Shown here in pieces: positions 8,422-17,700 of a stretch of DNA of 64,000 nt. Under the pieces are notes generated by a model. That model was not told where the DNA came from, ran no database searches, and saw only the letters and a list, made by a program, of their open reading frames with translations. The DNA is taken from contig VXQT01000019.1 of the NCBI GenBank assembly GCA_009838915.1, positions 1-64,000 of the forward strand, in the 5' to 3' direction. How positions within the stretch are numbered: the first letter of the stretch is position 1; every line of letters starts with the position of its first letter. The position numbers and the translations under genes are program-made. The DNA is from Chloroflexota bacterium. GTDB lineage: Bacteria > Chloroflexota > Dehalococcoidia > Bin125.

Positions 8422-9333
8422 TCAGTCATTGTCGGACCCGGGCGGACGGAAGAGATCGCTGATCGCGATCACGCCGACCGCCGTCAGGGCCAGCACGCCC
8501 AGTGACTTCAGGTGCAGCCGGCGAGCCCGGCGAATGTCCTTGACCTCAGGCGGAGGCCGCTGCCAGCCGACCGAGCGGCCGTTCCAGGAGGCGCGCCGGT
8601 CGAGCGCGACCGACATCGCGGTGACGGGAATCGGCGTCTCGGAGCCGAGCGCAAGCTCCTCGAGTTCGGGCGCCTGGAGATCGGAGCGGCCGCGCGCGGC
8701 GAGCGTTGCCGCGGCGGCGATGGCGTCTCGGCCGCGGCGCACGGAGACCAGCCGCCGGGCCGGATCGAGCATTGCGGCGAGCGGTCCGTCGGAGCCGGGT
8801 CCGGCCATGGGTCCGCCCAGGGACTCGACCGCGGCATAGGCGACCGCGCCAGAGAGATCGAACGCCGCGTAGGCGGCCCAGGGACCTACCACGCTTTCGC
8901 TGGGCGCGTTGGCGAGGCGACCGATTTCCGCCTCGACCCGCTCGGCGTCCAGCGCGGCGGTAGGCCGACCCTGATCGTCGACCGGCGCATCACGGAGCTG
9001 GCCTTCTACCGTCGCCGAGGCGCGCAGCCCGCGAAAGGCGTCGAAGGTGGCCGCGAGCAGGATGGCCTGGAGCACGATTGACGCGATCCGTGAGGGTCCG
9101 CCGGGCCTGGTCTGCTCAATCAGCGAGGCGGCGCGAATCGCGGCGAGCGATGCGGCGAACGGAGCGAACACACGCAATCGGGGCGGCAGCGAGGCGAGTT
9201 GCCTGGTGTGCGATAGCGCCCAGGCCAGCCAGGTCGGCCGACCGTCGGGCGGCGCGCCGAGCAGGTAGTCGGCAGCGGCCTGGATGGCCATGGCAAGGCC
9301 GAACACGGAGAGACGATCGGTGGTGCGTCGCAT
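8422..9333 (-). CDS. Membrane protein resembling a diverged CbiB/CobD (adenosylcobinamide-phosphate synthase)
   Basis: A 303-residue hydrophobic protein. The N-terminal AIQAAADYLLGAPPDGRPTWL recalls the LDLLLGDP..HPV opening of CbiB, and the segment EAEIGRLANAPSESVVGPW followed by SGAVAYAAVESLGG recalls the CbiB block (xxxSxAENxSDGVVAPLF...PGAxAYRAxNTLDSM). The usual polar residues of that block are largely replaced, so it may be a non-catalytic or repurposed homologue. Several helices and a C-terminal anchor (LGVLALTAVGVIAIS) are visible. Start set at the Met before the first helix; an upstream in-frame extension has no membrane or CbiB character. The family call is tentative. Confidence 0.5.
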   Translation of the reverse strand: MRRTTDRLSVFGLAMAIQAAADYLLGAPPDGRPTWLAWALSHTRQLASLPPRLRVFAPFAASLAAIRAASLIEQTRPGGPSRIASIVLQAILLAATFDAFRGLRASATVEGQLRDAPVDDQGRPTAALDAERVEAEIGRLANAPSESVVGPWAAYAAFDLSGAVAYAAVESLGGPMAGPGSDGPLAAMLDPARRLVSVRRGRDAIAAAATLAARGRSDLQAPELEELALGSETPIPVTAMSVALDRRASWNGRSVGWQRPPPEVKDIRRARRLHLKSLGVLALTAVGVIAISDLFRPPGSDND

Positions 9334-9478
9334 TGGCCTTGAGCATATCTGCCCATGGCATAGGTCCCAGACTGGGATCGTTCTGTGTCGACGTACACAC
9401 TCAAGCCGCTGCGGGCCTCGTTCGTCCGTGCACCGAGCAGTCATTCACGGGGATTCGAGGACTTGGTTCGTGAAAAAG

Positions 9479-9508
9479 TTGACAAGCGCCGTCCGAACCG
9501 CTCATAAT
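9479..9508 (+). promoter_or_regulatory. Sigma70-type promoter upstream of the zinc-ribbon gene
   Basis: A perfect -35 box TTGACA (9479-9484) is separated by 18 bases from CATAAT (9503-9508), one mismatch from the consensus -10. The zinc-ribbon start codon is 88 bases further on. Two direct TTCACAA heptamers (9518-9524 and 9545-9551) lie in the leader and could be regulator half-sites. Confidence 0.6.
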
Positions 9509-9595
9509 GTGCATCGTTTCACAAACTCCCAGTTCGTGCGGAACTTCACAATCACTCCCCGCGCAGCTGGTCGAGTGGGAAGGCGAGATGGCCCA

Positions 9596-9805
9596 ATGCC
9601 TGTTACTCCTCCGTCGAAGTGCCCGCGCTGTTCGGGAATGATGCTGGTTGAGTCGGACGCGCACAGCGTCTATTCCAGTTGTCTGTCCTGCGGGTATGTC
9701 TACGAGAACAACATCATCTCGGTCTTCGAGCTCGAGCGCGAGCAGGCCGTCGAGGAAGGCCGGCAACGCCGCCGCCAGCCCTCGCACGGCAAGCTCCGTC
9801 TCTAG
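9596..9805 (+). CDS. Small zinc-ribbon protein
   Basis: A 69-residue protein with two CxxC knuckles, CPRC and CLSC, spaced 18 residues apart as in one zinc ribbon, followed by a charged Glu/Arg helix. Such proteins bind nucleic acid or partner proteins; the exact role is unknown. The ATG is chosen because it opens just ahead of the zinc ribbon and is preceded by GGGAAGGCGAG; the upstream in-frame sequence overlaps a promoter and has no protein-like character. Confidence 0.7.
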   Translation: MPVTPPSKCPRCSGMMLVESDAHSVYSSCLSCGYVYENNIISVFELEREQAVEEGRQRRRQPSHGKLRL

Positions 9806-9944
9806 TACGCGTCCTACACGTCACAGACCTCTCACACTCTCTTTCCGTTCACTTGACCGGTGGTTGCCGGTCCACATCCCGTTAGCCTGAGCCCGGAGCG
9901 GGCCGTTGTCGTCGGTGCGGCCCTTCACGGCGAGGGTTGTCCGC

Positions 9945-10370
9945 GTGGAGATCCGCGAGTACCGCAAGGCGACCCGTTGCGATCATCGCGGCCGACTGCG
10001 ACGATGCGCAGGCTCGCTGATCGGCCAGTGCCAGTACTGCGCCCGCGGTTTCTGCGGGCGCCACGGCAATATCCTCGAGGACGGTCAGGAAATCTGCGTC
10101 GAACCCCGCTGCGAACGGTTGCGCGACGACGTGGCGGCGCACCTCGTGTTCAAGACGGAGGCGCGGGTCCGCAACCAGGAGCATCGCTGCGGCGAGGATG
10201 GCTGTCCCCAGGAGCACACCATGCGTTGCGATCGCTGCGGCTGCCGCTTCTGTGAAGACCACCTGCGCCAGGTGATCATGACCGTCACGCGCGGCGGCGA
10301 GGTGCAGAGCGAGGCAGCCGCGATCTGCGACCACTGTCGCGCACGGTTACCGCTCTGGGCCGAGGAATGA
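9945..10370 (+). CDS. Cys/His-rich zinc-binding protein, unknown function
   Basis: About 141 residues with at least fourteen cysteines and several histidines in two similar modules: CDHRGRLRRC..CQYCARGFCGRH..CVEPRC and CGEDGC..MRCDRCGCRFCEDH..CDHC. The CxxC..FCxxH spacing resembles AN1/B-box-like zinc knuckles, suggesting two stacked modules each holding two zinc ions. Function is probably protein or nucleic-acid binding. The start is uncertain: GTG 9945 is chosen, but TTG 9906 (with a GGAG site) and GTG 9915 are in frame. The 3' end overlaps the convergent Nudix gene by 24 bases. Confidence 0.65.
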   Translation: MEIREYRKATRCDHRGRLRRCAGSLIGQCQYCARGFCGRHGNILEDGQEICVEPRCERLRDDVAAHLVFKTEARVRNQEHRCGEDGCPQEHTMRCDRCGCRFCEDHLRQVIMTVTRGGEVQSEAAAICDHCRARLPLWAEE

Positions 10371-10829
10371 GCGCAGAACTGCGGCGTCGTGTGGGAAGAC
10401 GGTCCGCGGTCGGCGCGACTCCGGCTGGAGCGGATGCCAGGCCGCGGCCAGCGCTTCGCTCCCCGGTCTGAGCGCTCCCGCGACCGCTCGGGCTCGATAG
10501 GCGATCAGCACAACTTGCTCGCCGGTCGCCGACCAGACGCCCAGCAACTCTTCGACCTCGACTTCGACGCCCGTCTCTTCGCGAACCTCGCGGACGGCGG
10601 CGTCCTCGACTCGTTCGCCGGCGTCGACGAAGCCGGACGGCCAGGCCCACTCGTACATGGCCGGCTCATGATTGCGTCGCACGTAGAGCAGCCGACCATG
10701 TTCGTCCGTCGCGAGCACGACGACCGCAACCTTGGGATCGAAGTAGTGAATCCAGCCACAGCGCTTGCAACCTGTCACGGACGCGAGCGGCTCGGCGCAC
10801 TGGGGACAGAATCTCGGTGGCGGCGGCAT
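10347..10829 (-). CDS. Nudix hydrolase with N-terminal zinc ribbon
   Basis: A 160-residue Nudix enzyme. A zinc ribbon (CPQC, CKRC) at residues 8-24 precedes the Nudix fold, and the Nudix box is complete as GFVDAGERVEDAAVREVREETGV (Gx5Ex7REUxEExGU), which binds the metal for pyrophosphate hydrolysis. The ribbon plus Nudix order recalls NudC-like NADH/ADP-ribose pyrophosphatases, but it is shorter than NudC and lacks its SQPWPFPxS motif, so the substrate is open. Lies 32 bases after the LmbE-type gene, same strand. Confidence 0.9.
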   Translation of the reverse strand: MPPPPRFCPQCAEPLASVTGCKRCGWIHYFDPKVAVVVLATDEHGRLLYVRRNHEPAMYEWAWPSGFVDAGERVEDAAVREVREETGVEVEVEELLGVWSATGEQVVLIAYRARAVAGALRPGSEALAAAWHPLQPESRRPRTVFPHDAAVLRSFLGPER

Positions 10830-10861
10830 AGCTTCGGCTGCGTTCGCAGCGGCGCCGGTCC

Positions 10862-11614
10862 TTAGAAGACCGGCAGGGAGACGCGCTCGAAGTGTTCGTA
10901 GTAGCGGCCGTCGGCTGAGCTCCAGCGCTTCTCGACGTTGGCGATGAAGTCCTCACCGCGGTCGCCGAACTGCGAGGTGTGCCGGGTCAGCGCTCGAATC
11001 TTGGTCTGGATCACGTCAGTGATATCGACGTCGTAGTTGGCCTGCTGGCTGCCCCAGATGAAGAGCTCAGCGACCTTGTGGCACTCCAACCCGGCGTCGA
11101 GGTGTTCGGGAAAGTTCAGGCGGTCGCGCGCGGTTGGATAGACGGCATCGAGCGTCATCTCGCCGGTGCAGCGGTGATCTCGGTGATTGATGAAGCCGCG
11201 CCACTCGGAAAGTGGATCCGACGGATCGGCTTCGAGTGCGCGTCGGTGGATGTAATCGGTCGAATGGGTGAAGACGGCATGCGGCTTGAGGCGTCGAATC
11301 GCCTCGACGATCCCACCCAGGTACTCGCGCGTGTACTCCAGTTCTCCATCCTCGCCGCCGAGGAAGGTGCAAGTCAGGACGCCGAGCTCCTCGGCGGCGT
11401 TGCGCTGTTCGACTTCGCGCATCGGCACCAGTCGCTCCGAGGTCATCTCCGGATCGGCCGTGCCCTTGGCCCCGTTGGTGACGACCAGGTAGTGCATCTC
11501 CCAGCCGAGCGTGGTCCAGAGGGCCGCCGTACCGCCGGCGCCGAAGTCCGGATCATCGGGATGAGCGGCGACGACCAGACCGATCTTGTTGTCGGTGTCG
11601 GGGGGTGTGGTCAT
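10862..11614 (-). CDS. PIG-L/LmbE family deacetylase
   Basis: A 250-residue zinc-dependent deacetylase. The metal motif AHPDDPDFGAGG is near the N-terminus; the third ligand is in the NHRDHRCTG stretch (HxxHxx at about residue 145). Relatives de-N-acetylate GlcNAc-conjugates, for example in bacillithiol, mycothiol or GPI pathways, and others act on small amides. No glycosyltransferase or ligase of a thiol pathway is adjacent, so the substrate is unknown. Likely first gene of a two-gene unit with the Nudix hydrolase. Confidence 0.88.
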   Translation of the reverse strand: MTTPPDTDNKIGLVVAAHPDDPDFGAGGTAALWTTLGWEMHYLVVTNGAKGTADPEMTSERLVPMREVEQRNAAEELGVLTCTFLGGEDGELEYTREYLGGIVEAIRRLKPHAVFTHSTDYIHRRALEADPSDPLSEWRGFINHRDHRCTGEMTLDAVYPTARDRLNFPEHLDAGLECHKVAELFIWGSQQANYDVDITDVIQTKIRALTRHTSQFGDRGEDFIANVEKRWSSADGRYYEHFERVSLPVF

Positions 11615-11753
11615 GGGCGGGTCCAGTTCGATTGGCAGTGCTGGTACAACACCTGCAAATTCTCACGCACGACGGTGGGTCCAAGCAATAGCACGGAGCG
11701 CAGGCAACTTGACAGCACCAGCGTATCGGTGCAAACTACCGGCACGGGAGCTC

Positions 11754-11807
11754 GTACGAATGTTCCGCACACGTGCGCTGAGACTGTGCTATCCTGACAT
11801 TATGTCA
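11754..11807 (+). promoter_or_regulatory. Candidate LexA operator and nearby palindrome upstream of lexA
   Basis: GTACGAATGTTC (11754-11765) differs by one base from GAAC-N4-GTTC, the box bound by LexA in Gram-positive bacteria and reported for some Chloroflexota. Thirty bases on, TGACAT-T-ATGTCA (11795-11807) is a perfect 6-bp inverted repeat. Both lie 80-135 bases before the lexA start. A possible promoter is TTGACA (11709-11714) with CAAACT 17 bases later. Autoregulation of lexA is typical, so these are reasonable operator candidates, not proof. Confidence 0.4.
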
Positions 11808-11887
11808 TGTCTCGAGGTCAGGCGCGCCGCGCAGGCTTGCGGAGCATCGTAGGTCGCGGCCTCGGCCGATGAACGGGAGTATGGATC

Positions 11888-12619
11888 ATGTCAGAACCGA
11901 GTTCAGTTCAGGCAACGCCGGATGAGTTGCCGCCGCGGCGCGGCAAGCGGGGGCCACGTTCAGACAAGCCCGAACGCATCCTGGAGTTTCTGCGCAAGTA
12001 CTTCGCCGAGTACTCGTATCCGCCCTCGGTCCGCGACATAGTCGAGGGCTGCAAGCTCTCGTCCACGTCGGTGGCCGACTACAACCTCAAGATCCTTGAG
12101 CGCGAGGGGCACATCCGTCGTGACCGAGAACGCGCGCGGACGATCTCGCTGACGCAGCCCGTTGAACCGACCGAGCCGACGCGGATCGAGTCCAGTCCGC
12201 TTTCGGTGGGGATTCCGCTGCTCGGGACCATCGCCGCCGGCACGCGTTCGCTGGTACCCGAGGGTGTCGATGTCGCACATGCGGAGAGCCGGATCAGCGT
12301 GACGCCAGACATGCTGGCCGGGCGCGACCCGGAACGGGTCTTCGCGCTGACAGTCCGGGGCGACTCGATGATCGACGCGCTGATAGCGGACAGCGACACG
12401 GTGATCCTGGAAGAAGCGACGAGCGTCAACAACGGCCAGATGGCGGCCGTCTGGCTGCGCGACGACAGCGACAACTACTGCACGCTCAAGCGGGTGTACT
12501 ACGAACAGGGACAGGTCCGCCTGCAGCCCGAGAATCCGACGATGGACCCGATATACACCGACGAGTCGAACATGCAGATCCAGGGCCGCGTGGTCTCCGT
12601 GATCCGGCATCCTCGCTGA
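11888..12619 (+). CDS. lexA: SOS transcriptional repressor LexA
   Basis: A 243-residue repressor of DNA-damage genes that self-cleaves when RecA is activated. The N-terminal winged helix spans about residues 28-90 (ILEFLRKYFAEYSYPPSVRD and the SSTSVADYNLKIL recognition helix). The self-cleavage bond is Ala117-Gly118 in LLGTIAAGTR. The catalytic dyad is Ser160 in VRGDSMID and Lys201 in CTLKRVYY. It is longer than usual because of a basic 27-residue N-terminal tail. GGGAG lies 8 bases before the ATG. Replication and repair genes (holA, addAB, dnaN) lie just downstream on the opposite strand. Confidence 0.96.
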   Translation: MSEPSSVQATPDELPPRRGKRGPRSDKPERILEFLRKYFAEYSYPPSVRDIVEGCKLSSTSVADYNLKILEREGHIRRDRERARTISLTQPVEPTEPTRIESSPLSVGIPLLGTIAAGTRSLVPEGVDVAHAESRISVTPDMLAGRDPERVFALTVRGDSMIDALIADSDTVILEEATSVNNGQMAAVWLRDDSDNYCTLKRVYYEQGQVRLQPENPTMDPIYTDESNMQIQGRVVSVIRHPR

Positions 12620-12659
12620 TCGAGGGGTTGCCGACGGACCCCTTGCCTACACTGAATCG

Positions 12660-13649
12660 GTGCCGCCTGTTCTGACCCTTGATGATGTAAGCATCGAGTA
12701 CCGCACGCGCGAGGCGCCGGTGCGCGCGGTGCGCAACGCCTCGTTGACTCTCGAACGCGGCCAGATCATGGCGTTGGTGGGTGAGAGCGGCTCGGGCAAG
12801 ACCACGCTCGGGCTCGCGGTACTGCGCATCCTGCCTCGCAATGCGAGGCAGACGTCGGGCACGATCCGGTATGAGCGCCGAGACGTGGGCGAGATGGATC
12901 GCGCCGAGCTGCAGCGCATCCGCGGCGATCAGATCTCGATGATCTTCCAGGACCCGATCGCCGGTCTCAATCCGATCATTCCGGTAGGCCGGCAAGTCGA
13001 GGAAGTAATCACGTCGCACCGCGAGGTGAGCAAGCAGGAGGCGCGGGAGCGGGCGCTGGAAGCGCTCAACGCAATGCAACTGGCCGACCCGATGCGCATC
13101 TCCAAGTCGTTCCCCGGCGAACTCTCGGGCGGGATGTGCCAGCGGATCATGATTGCGATCGCGACCGCGCTCGATCCGCAAGTGCTGATCGCGGATGAAC
13201 CGACCGCATCGCTCGATGTCACGGTGCAGGCGCAAATCCTGTACGAGCTGCAGCGCCTGCGCGAGGAACGGGGCACGGCGATTCTCCTGATCACGCACGA
13301 CATGGGCGTTGTCGCACAGGTCGCCGAACGGGTGGCGATCATCTACGCCGGACGGCTGATGGAGGTCGACGACATCGTCCCGCTCTATCAGCAGCCGAAA
13401 CATCCCTACACGTGGGCACTGCTGGACACGCTGCCGCGCCTGGACCGGCGACGCGCACGGCTGCGCCAGATTCCCGGCGGCCTGCCCGACCTGACGGACG
13501 AGGAGCTGGGCAAGCATTGCGCCTACATGGCGCGATGCCCCAAGGCCCTGACGATCTGCCGCACCGAACCGGAGCCGGAGCTGTCCGAGGTTGTGGGCGG
13601 CCGCATCGGCCACCGCGTCGCCTGCTACAACCCGGTCGAGTCGGTCTGA
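12660..13649 (+). CDS. Oligopeptide/dipeptide-type ABC transporter ATP-binding protein (DppD/OppD family)
   Basis: A 329-residue ATPase subunit. Walker A is GESGSGKTT, the signature is LSGGMCQR, Walker B is VLIADEPTASLD, and the H-loop is ITHDMG. The C-terminal extension with CAYMARCPKALTICRTEPEPEL is the oligopeptide/nickel-type tail (usually three to four Cys, GCxFxxRCP-like) that may hold an iron-sulfur cluster. Such subunits work with a second ATPase, two permeases and a binding protein, none of which is nearby, so it is an orphan here. GTG start, 40 bases after lexA. Confidence 0.92.
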   Translation: MPPVLTLDDVSIEYRTREAPVRAVRNASLTLERGQIMALVGESGSGKTTLGLAVLRILPRNARQTSGTIRYERRDVGEMDRAELQRIRGDQISMIFQDPIAGLNPIIPVGRQVEEVITSHREVSKQEARERALEALNAMQLADPMRISKSFPGELSGGMCQRIMIAIATALDPQVLIADEPTASLDVTVQAQILYELQRLREERGTAILLITHDMGVVAQVAERVAIIYAGRLMEVDDIVPLYQQPKHPYTWALLDTLPRLDRRRARLRQIPGGLPDLTDEELGKHCAYMARCPKALTICRTEPEPELSEVVGGRIGHRVACYNPVESV

Positions 13650-13677
13650 CCGCGGCGTTCCGACGCCGGAGATCCCG

Positions 13678-14679
13678 CTAGCGCCGGCCGGCGCCGGCGA
13701 GTTCGGCGACCAGCAATTCAATGGCCAGGTCCTCCGGCAGCCCGCCTTCGTCACGCCGGTACTCGATGATTGAAACCTCGGCGTCGAGGATGCGAGCGAG
13801 GGCCGCGTCCGCCGTTTCCTGCGTGTAGCGCTGGGCCTGGCGACGCAGTCGCCGGGCCAACCAATCGAAGCGCAGACCGGCGGTCTCCTGGATGTCCTGG
13901 TCCGAACCGCCGCGGTCCATTACTTCGCGCACGACGACTAGTTGCCGGTACGTACGGGCCAGCATCGACAGGATCTGTCGATCATCAACGCCGTCGGCGC
14001 GGACGCCGTCCAGCGCCTGCATCGCATCGGCCAGCCGGCGCTCAGCAACCGCGTCGACCAGGTTGAAGATCGTGAACGAGCGCGAGGCCGGCACCATTGC
14101 TTCGACGATCGTCTCGTCGACATTCGACTCGCCGGCGTAGAGCGAAAGCTTGTCGACGGCCTGGGTCAGGACTCCGCGATCTCCGCCGGCACGCTCGACC
14201 AAGGCCTGTGCGGCGTTACGAGTCAGGTGCAGATTGCGCTGCCTGACCTCGCCTCGCAACCAGCCGAGCGCTTCCTCCGGCTTCAGGCGGGCAAACTCGC
14301 GCACGTCGGCGTGCGGGCGGATCAGTTCCAACAACTGATTGTTGCGACGCAGCTCGTCCTCGACGAATACGAGCACCGTCGAGGCAGGTATCAGTTGCAG
14401 CAGTTCGGGCAGACCGTCCCACTCGCCGAATTGACGCCGGCGGCCGGTCTGATTGGCTTCGAATCGGGCGCAGAGTCCGTCGACCCTGACCCAGCGCACG
14501 CCGCCAAGGAATGGCGCGGCTGAGGCGGCGGCGCCGAGCTCGCCGAGCGAAACGCGTGCGCCGTCGAACAACACCGAGTTGTTGACCAGCGCGCCGTCGT
14601 CATCGTGCTCGCGGCGCAAGGCCGCCACGGCCTCCAACCGCGCAAACCGGTCCTCGCCGTGAAAGAGAAACACAGCCAT
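13678..14679 (-). CDS. holA: DNA polymerase III delta subunit (clamp-loader)
   Basis: A 333-residue protein with the HolA layout: N-terminal FLFHGEDRFARLEAVAAL (the degenerate P-loop region that contacts the clamp), a middle AAA+ lid with VFVEDELRRNNQLLELI, and a C-terminal helical collar domain (FTIFNLVDAVAERRLADAMQALD). The subunit opens the beta clamp within the clamp-loader complex. It is the last gene of a minus-strand run dnaN - addB - addA - holA, so clamp and clamp opener lie in the same cluster. Convergent with the ABC ATPase gene, 28 bases apart. Confidence 0.93.
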   Translation of the reverse strand: MAVFLFHGEDRFARLEAVAALRREHDDDGALVNNSVLFDGARVSLGELGAAASAAPFLGGVRWVRVDGLCARFEANQTGRRRQFGEWDGLPELLQLIPASTVLVFVEDELRRNNQLLELIRPHADVREFARLKPEEALGWLRGEVRQRNLHLTRNAAQALVERAGGDRGVLTQAVDKLSLYAGESNVDETIVEAMVPASRSFTIFNLVDAVAERRLADAMQALDGVRADGVDDRQILSMLARTYRQLVVVREVMDRGGSDQDIQETAGLRFDWLARRLRRQAQRYTQETADAALARILDAEVSIIEYRRDEGGLPEDLAIELLVAELAGAGRR

Positions 14680-14772
14680 GGCCTGAGCCTAACGAGACAT
14701 CGTCAGGCAACATGGTCTTGCCGATCGCAGGGCGCCCGTTATCAACAGCCGATTGCTCGACACTGCTCAGGC

Positions 14773-17700
14773 TCACTCGGGACTGCGCAGGGCCTCCCGC
14801 ACCTCGCGGATCGCGCCGGGCAGATCGTCGACCTCGCGCTCCTCATCTGGGTGAAGGAGGAGCAGGATGCAGCGCGCAACGGGACGATCGAGGGTCTGTT
14901 CCAGCATCAGCGCGTAGCTGGCGGTCTGCAGCCGATATCGCGAGACGGCTGCGTCGACCGCCTCGCCCTCGCGGAGGGCGTCGGTCTTGTAGTCGACGAC
15001 GACCAGCTCGCCGTCCTCCGTTTCGTAGAGCAGGTCGATGAATCCATCGAGCAGGACGCCATCGACTTCGACCGCAGCGTAGAGCTCGCGCCAGTAGCGA
15101 TTGGCCGATATCGCCTCCCGCACGGTCGCGCTGTCCAGCGCCGTCCGGACGAGCCGGGTCACCTCGGCGGCCTGCTGGCGATTCAGCGATTCGGCGGCGC
15201 TCTGTGCGGCGGAGTCCTGTTCAATCTCCTCCTCCGTCCAGTCGGCGAGATCAAGGATCTGAAGCACACCGTGCGTGGCGCGGCCGATTGCTGTGCCGGC
15301 GCGGCCTCGCCGCCATGGCGGTAGCTCGTCGTCCGGTTCGTCGTTCGGCGTCGTTCGCACGTGGTCTTCGAACGCGCCTGCGCGCCTGGCGAGACCGGTC
15401 GCCGACTCGCGCGGCAGCGAGGCGAGCCGCTGCACAGCCTCTTGGCGTCGTGCAAGCCACTCTGCCCGCTGTTCGGCGCTGCCCGCGACCGAATCTCCCT
15501 CAACTGCCGGTGTGCGATCGGGCGGATCTGGCAGCGTTTCGAGATCTCGGAAGAGATAGCGGTCCGGGACTTCGGTGAGCAGTTCGGCAATCGCGTGCGC
15601 GTCGGTGTCGCCCTTCTCACGACGGTAGACGCTGAGCACGAGGTGGTCGCGGGCGCGGGTCGCGCCGACGTAGTTGCGGCGCACAACCTCTTCCTCGTCC
15701 AGTTTCTTGTCCAGCTCCTGGAGCGCGCCGAAGCCGGGCGTCTCGAGGCCATTGCCGAATCGGACTTCGGGTCGATTGTCGTCGTGCCAGAGCAGCGTCG
15801 GAGGTTCCGTGCGCCGTAGGACATTGAGGCCGAGAAACACGACGATCGGGAACTCGAGCCCCTTGGCCGCATGGATCGTCATGATCCGCACGGCGTCGTG
15901 GTCTTCCTCGGGGACGACCGACTCAATCACTCGTGTGTCCTGTTCGGACTGATGCTGCGCCCAGAGCAGGAACTCGTTGAGCGTGGCGCCGCCGCGATCG
16001 CTGAAGGCGCGCGCCTGGTCGATCATGAATCGGTAGCGCTGCCAGTGCTCACGCGGCTGACGCTCGACCACCGCGAGCTCCAACAGCCGGCGCTCACGGA
16101 CCGCGAATCCGACCAACTCGCTGACCGACATTGCCCAGCGCCGCTCGGCCGTTTGTTCGAGCCAGCGCATCGACTCGGCCACCGGATCGTCGGGCGGGAG
16201 ATCCGCAGGCGCTGGACGACGGTAGTCCCAGCGGCCGCCGGCGAGTGACCAGCGGTAGAGGTCGTCGTCGGCACACGCGAAGGCAGGTGACCTGAGCGCC
16301 GCGACCAGCGCGATCTGGTCGGTGGGGTCGTCGATCGCGCGCAGCAGATTGAGCAGCAGCCGGACTTCGCTTGAGTGGTAGACCAGCGAGCGACTCTCCA
16401 ACCGGTAGGGGATTCCACGCTCGTCGAGCTCAGGCAACAGATGAGTGAGGCCAGTGCGCGTCGGGACCAGTACGGCGGTGTCGGCGAAGCGGGCGTCGCG
16501 AGTCCTGCCGAGCGCCTTGTCGAAGACCTGCCAGGGTGCATCGGTGATCTCATGGATCAACTGCGCCAATCCGTCGGCCTCGATGGCGCGGACATTACGC
16601 GCCTTCAGATCGTACGCGCCTCCGACGACGGTGACGGGGTGATCGACTTCGTCGAGCGGTGGACGAAAGGCGCGCAGATCGTCCCATTCGGCCTGTTGAC
16701 TGCCTGCCCGCATCATGGGTTCAAAGATCGCGTTGACGAACTCGGTAACGGCCGGCGCTGAGCGGAAGTTCTGCGAGAGCCGGACGAGCCCCTTCTCGCG
16801 CCGTGCTTTGACCGAGTTGAACTGCCTGATGTCGGCGCGGCGAAAACGATAGATCGATTGCTTCGGATCGCCGACAAAGAAGAGCCGCCCCTCCTCGCCC
16901 CCGGCGATCGCATCCGCGATCTGCGTCTGGAGCGGATCGTTGTCCTGGAACTCGTCGATCAGCAGACGCCTGAACCGGGCGCGCACCGAGGCGGCGACCG
17001 ACTCGTTGTCGTTCAGCAACCTGCTGGCGCGAACCAGCAAATCCTGGAACTCGAGCTCGCCATGCTTGCGGCGTTCATCCGCGTAGTCGATCACGAAGCC
17101 GCGCAGCCGCAGGTAGATGGGAACGAGGAAGCGAGACGCAATCTCGAGCCGCAGCGCATCGCGCTGCTCTTCAAGCGCAGTCATGCGGTTGCGCACTTCG
17201 TCGAGGATGTCAGGCGGCCAGTTGCCTTTCTGCCCGGTGGTTCTGACCTTGAACGAAGGGCGCGGGTTACGGAGTAGCGCGACCAACCGCCCGGGCTCGT
17301 CGGCACGCTCCTGCAACCGCTGCAGGAGCGGCGTCAGGTCGGTCAGACGCTGAAACAACCTGTCGCGCTCGTCGTAGCAGTGATGCCGAAGCTCGATCAC
17401 TCCCTCGAGTTCGTCGATGAAGTCCTGTGGGTTGGCGTCGGCCACGCTGAGCTGTGCCGACTCCAATTCGGCGCGGTCCCAGTCCCCGTGCAGCGCCTGG
17501 GCGACCGAGCGCAGGCCGTCGAGTCGGACTCCGGCGTCGAACGCGGCGAGCAGATGGCCGCCCATCGATTCGTCTTCGAGCAGCTCATCCAGGAACTGCG
17601 ACCAGCGCTCGGTGAACTTGATCGACGCTTCGCTCTCGTCGATCACGCTGTAGCCGGGCGGCAGCCCGCCCTCAATCGGGTGCATGCGCAGGATTCGAGC

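Noticed and set aside
9284-9595. N-terminal extension of the zinc-ribbon gene
   Set aside because: It covers the promoter and has no protein-like pattern; a good ribosome site precedes the internal ATG.
12486-13754. A 422-codon minus-strand frame across lexA and the ABC ATPase
   Set aside because: Both plus-strand genes have complete catalytic motifs; the antisense frame has none.
14736-14744. TTATCAACA as a DnaA box
   Set aside because: A single near-match in a gap between addA and holA without others nearby.
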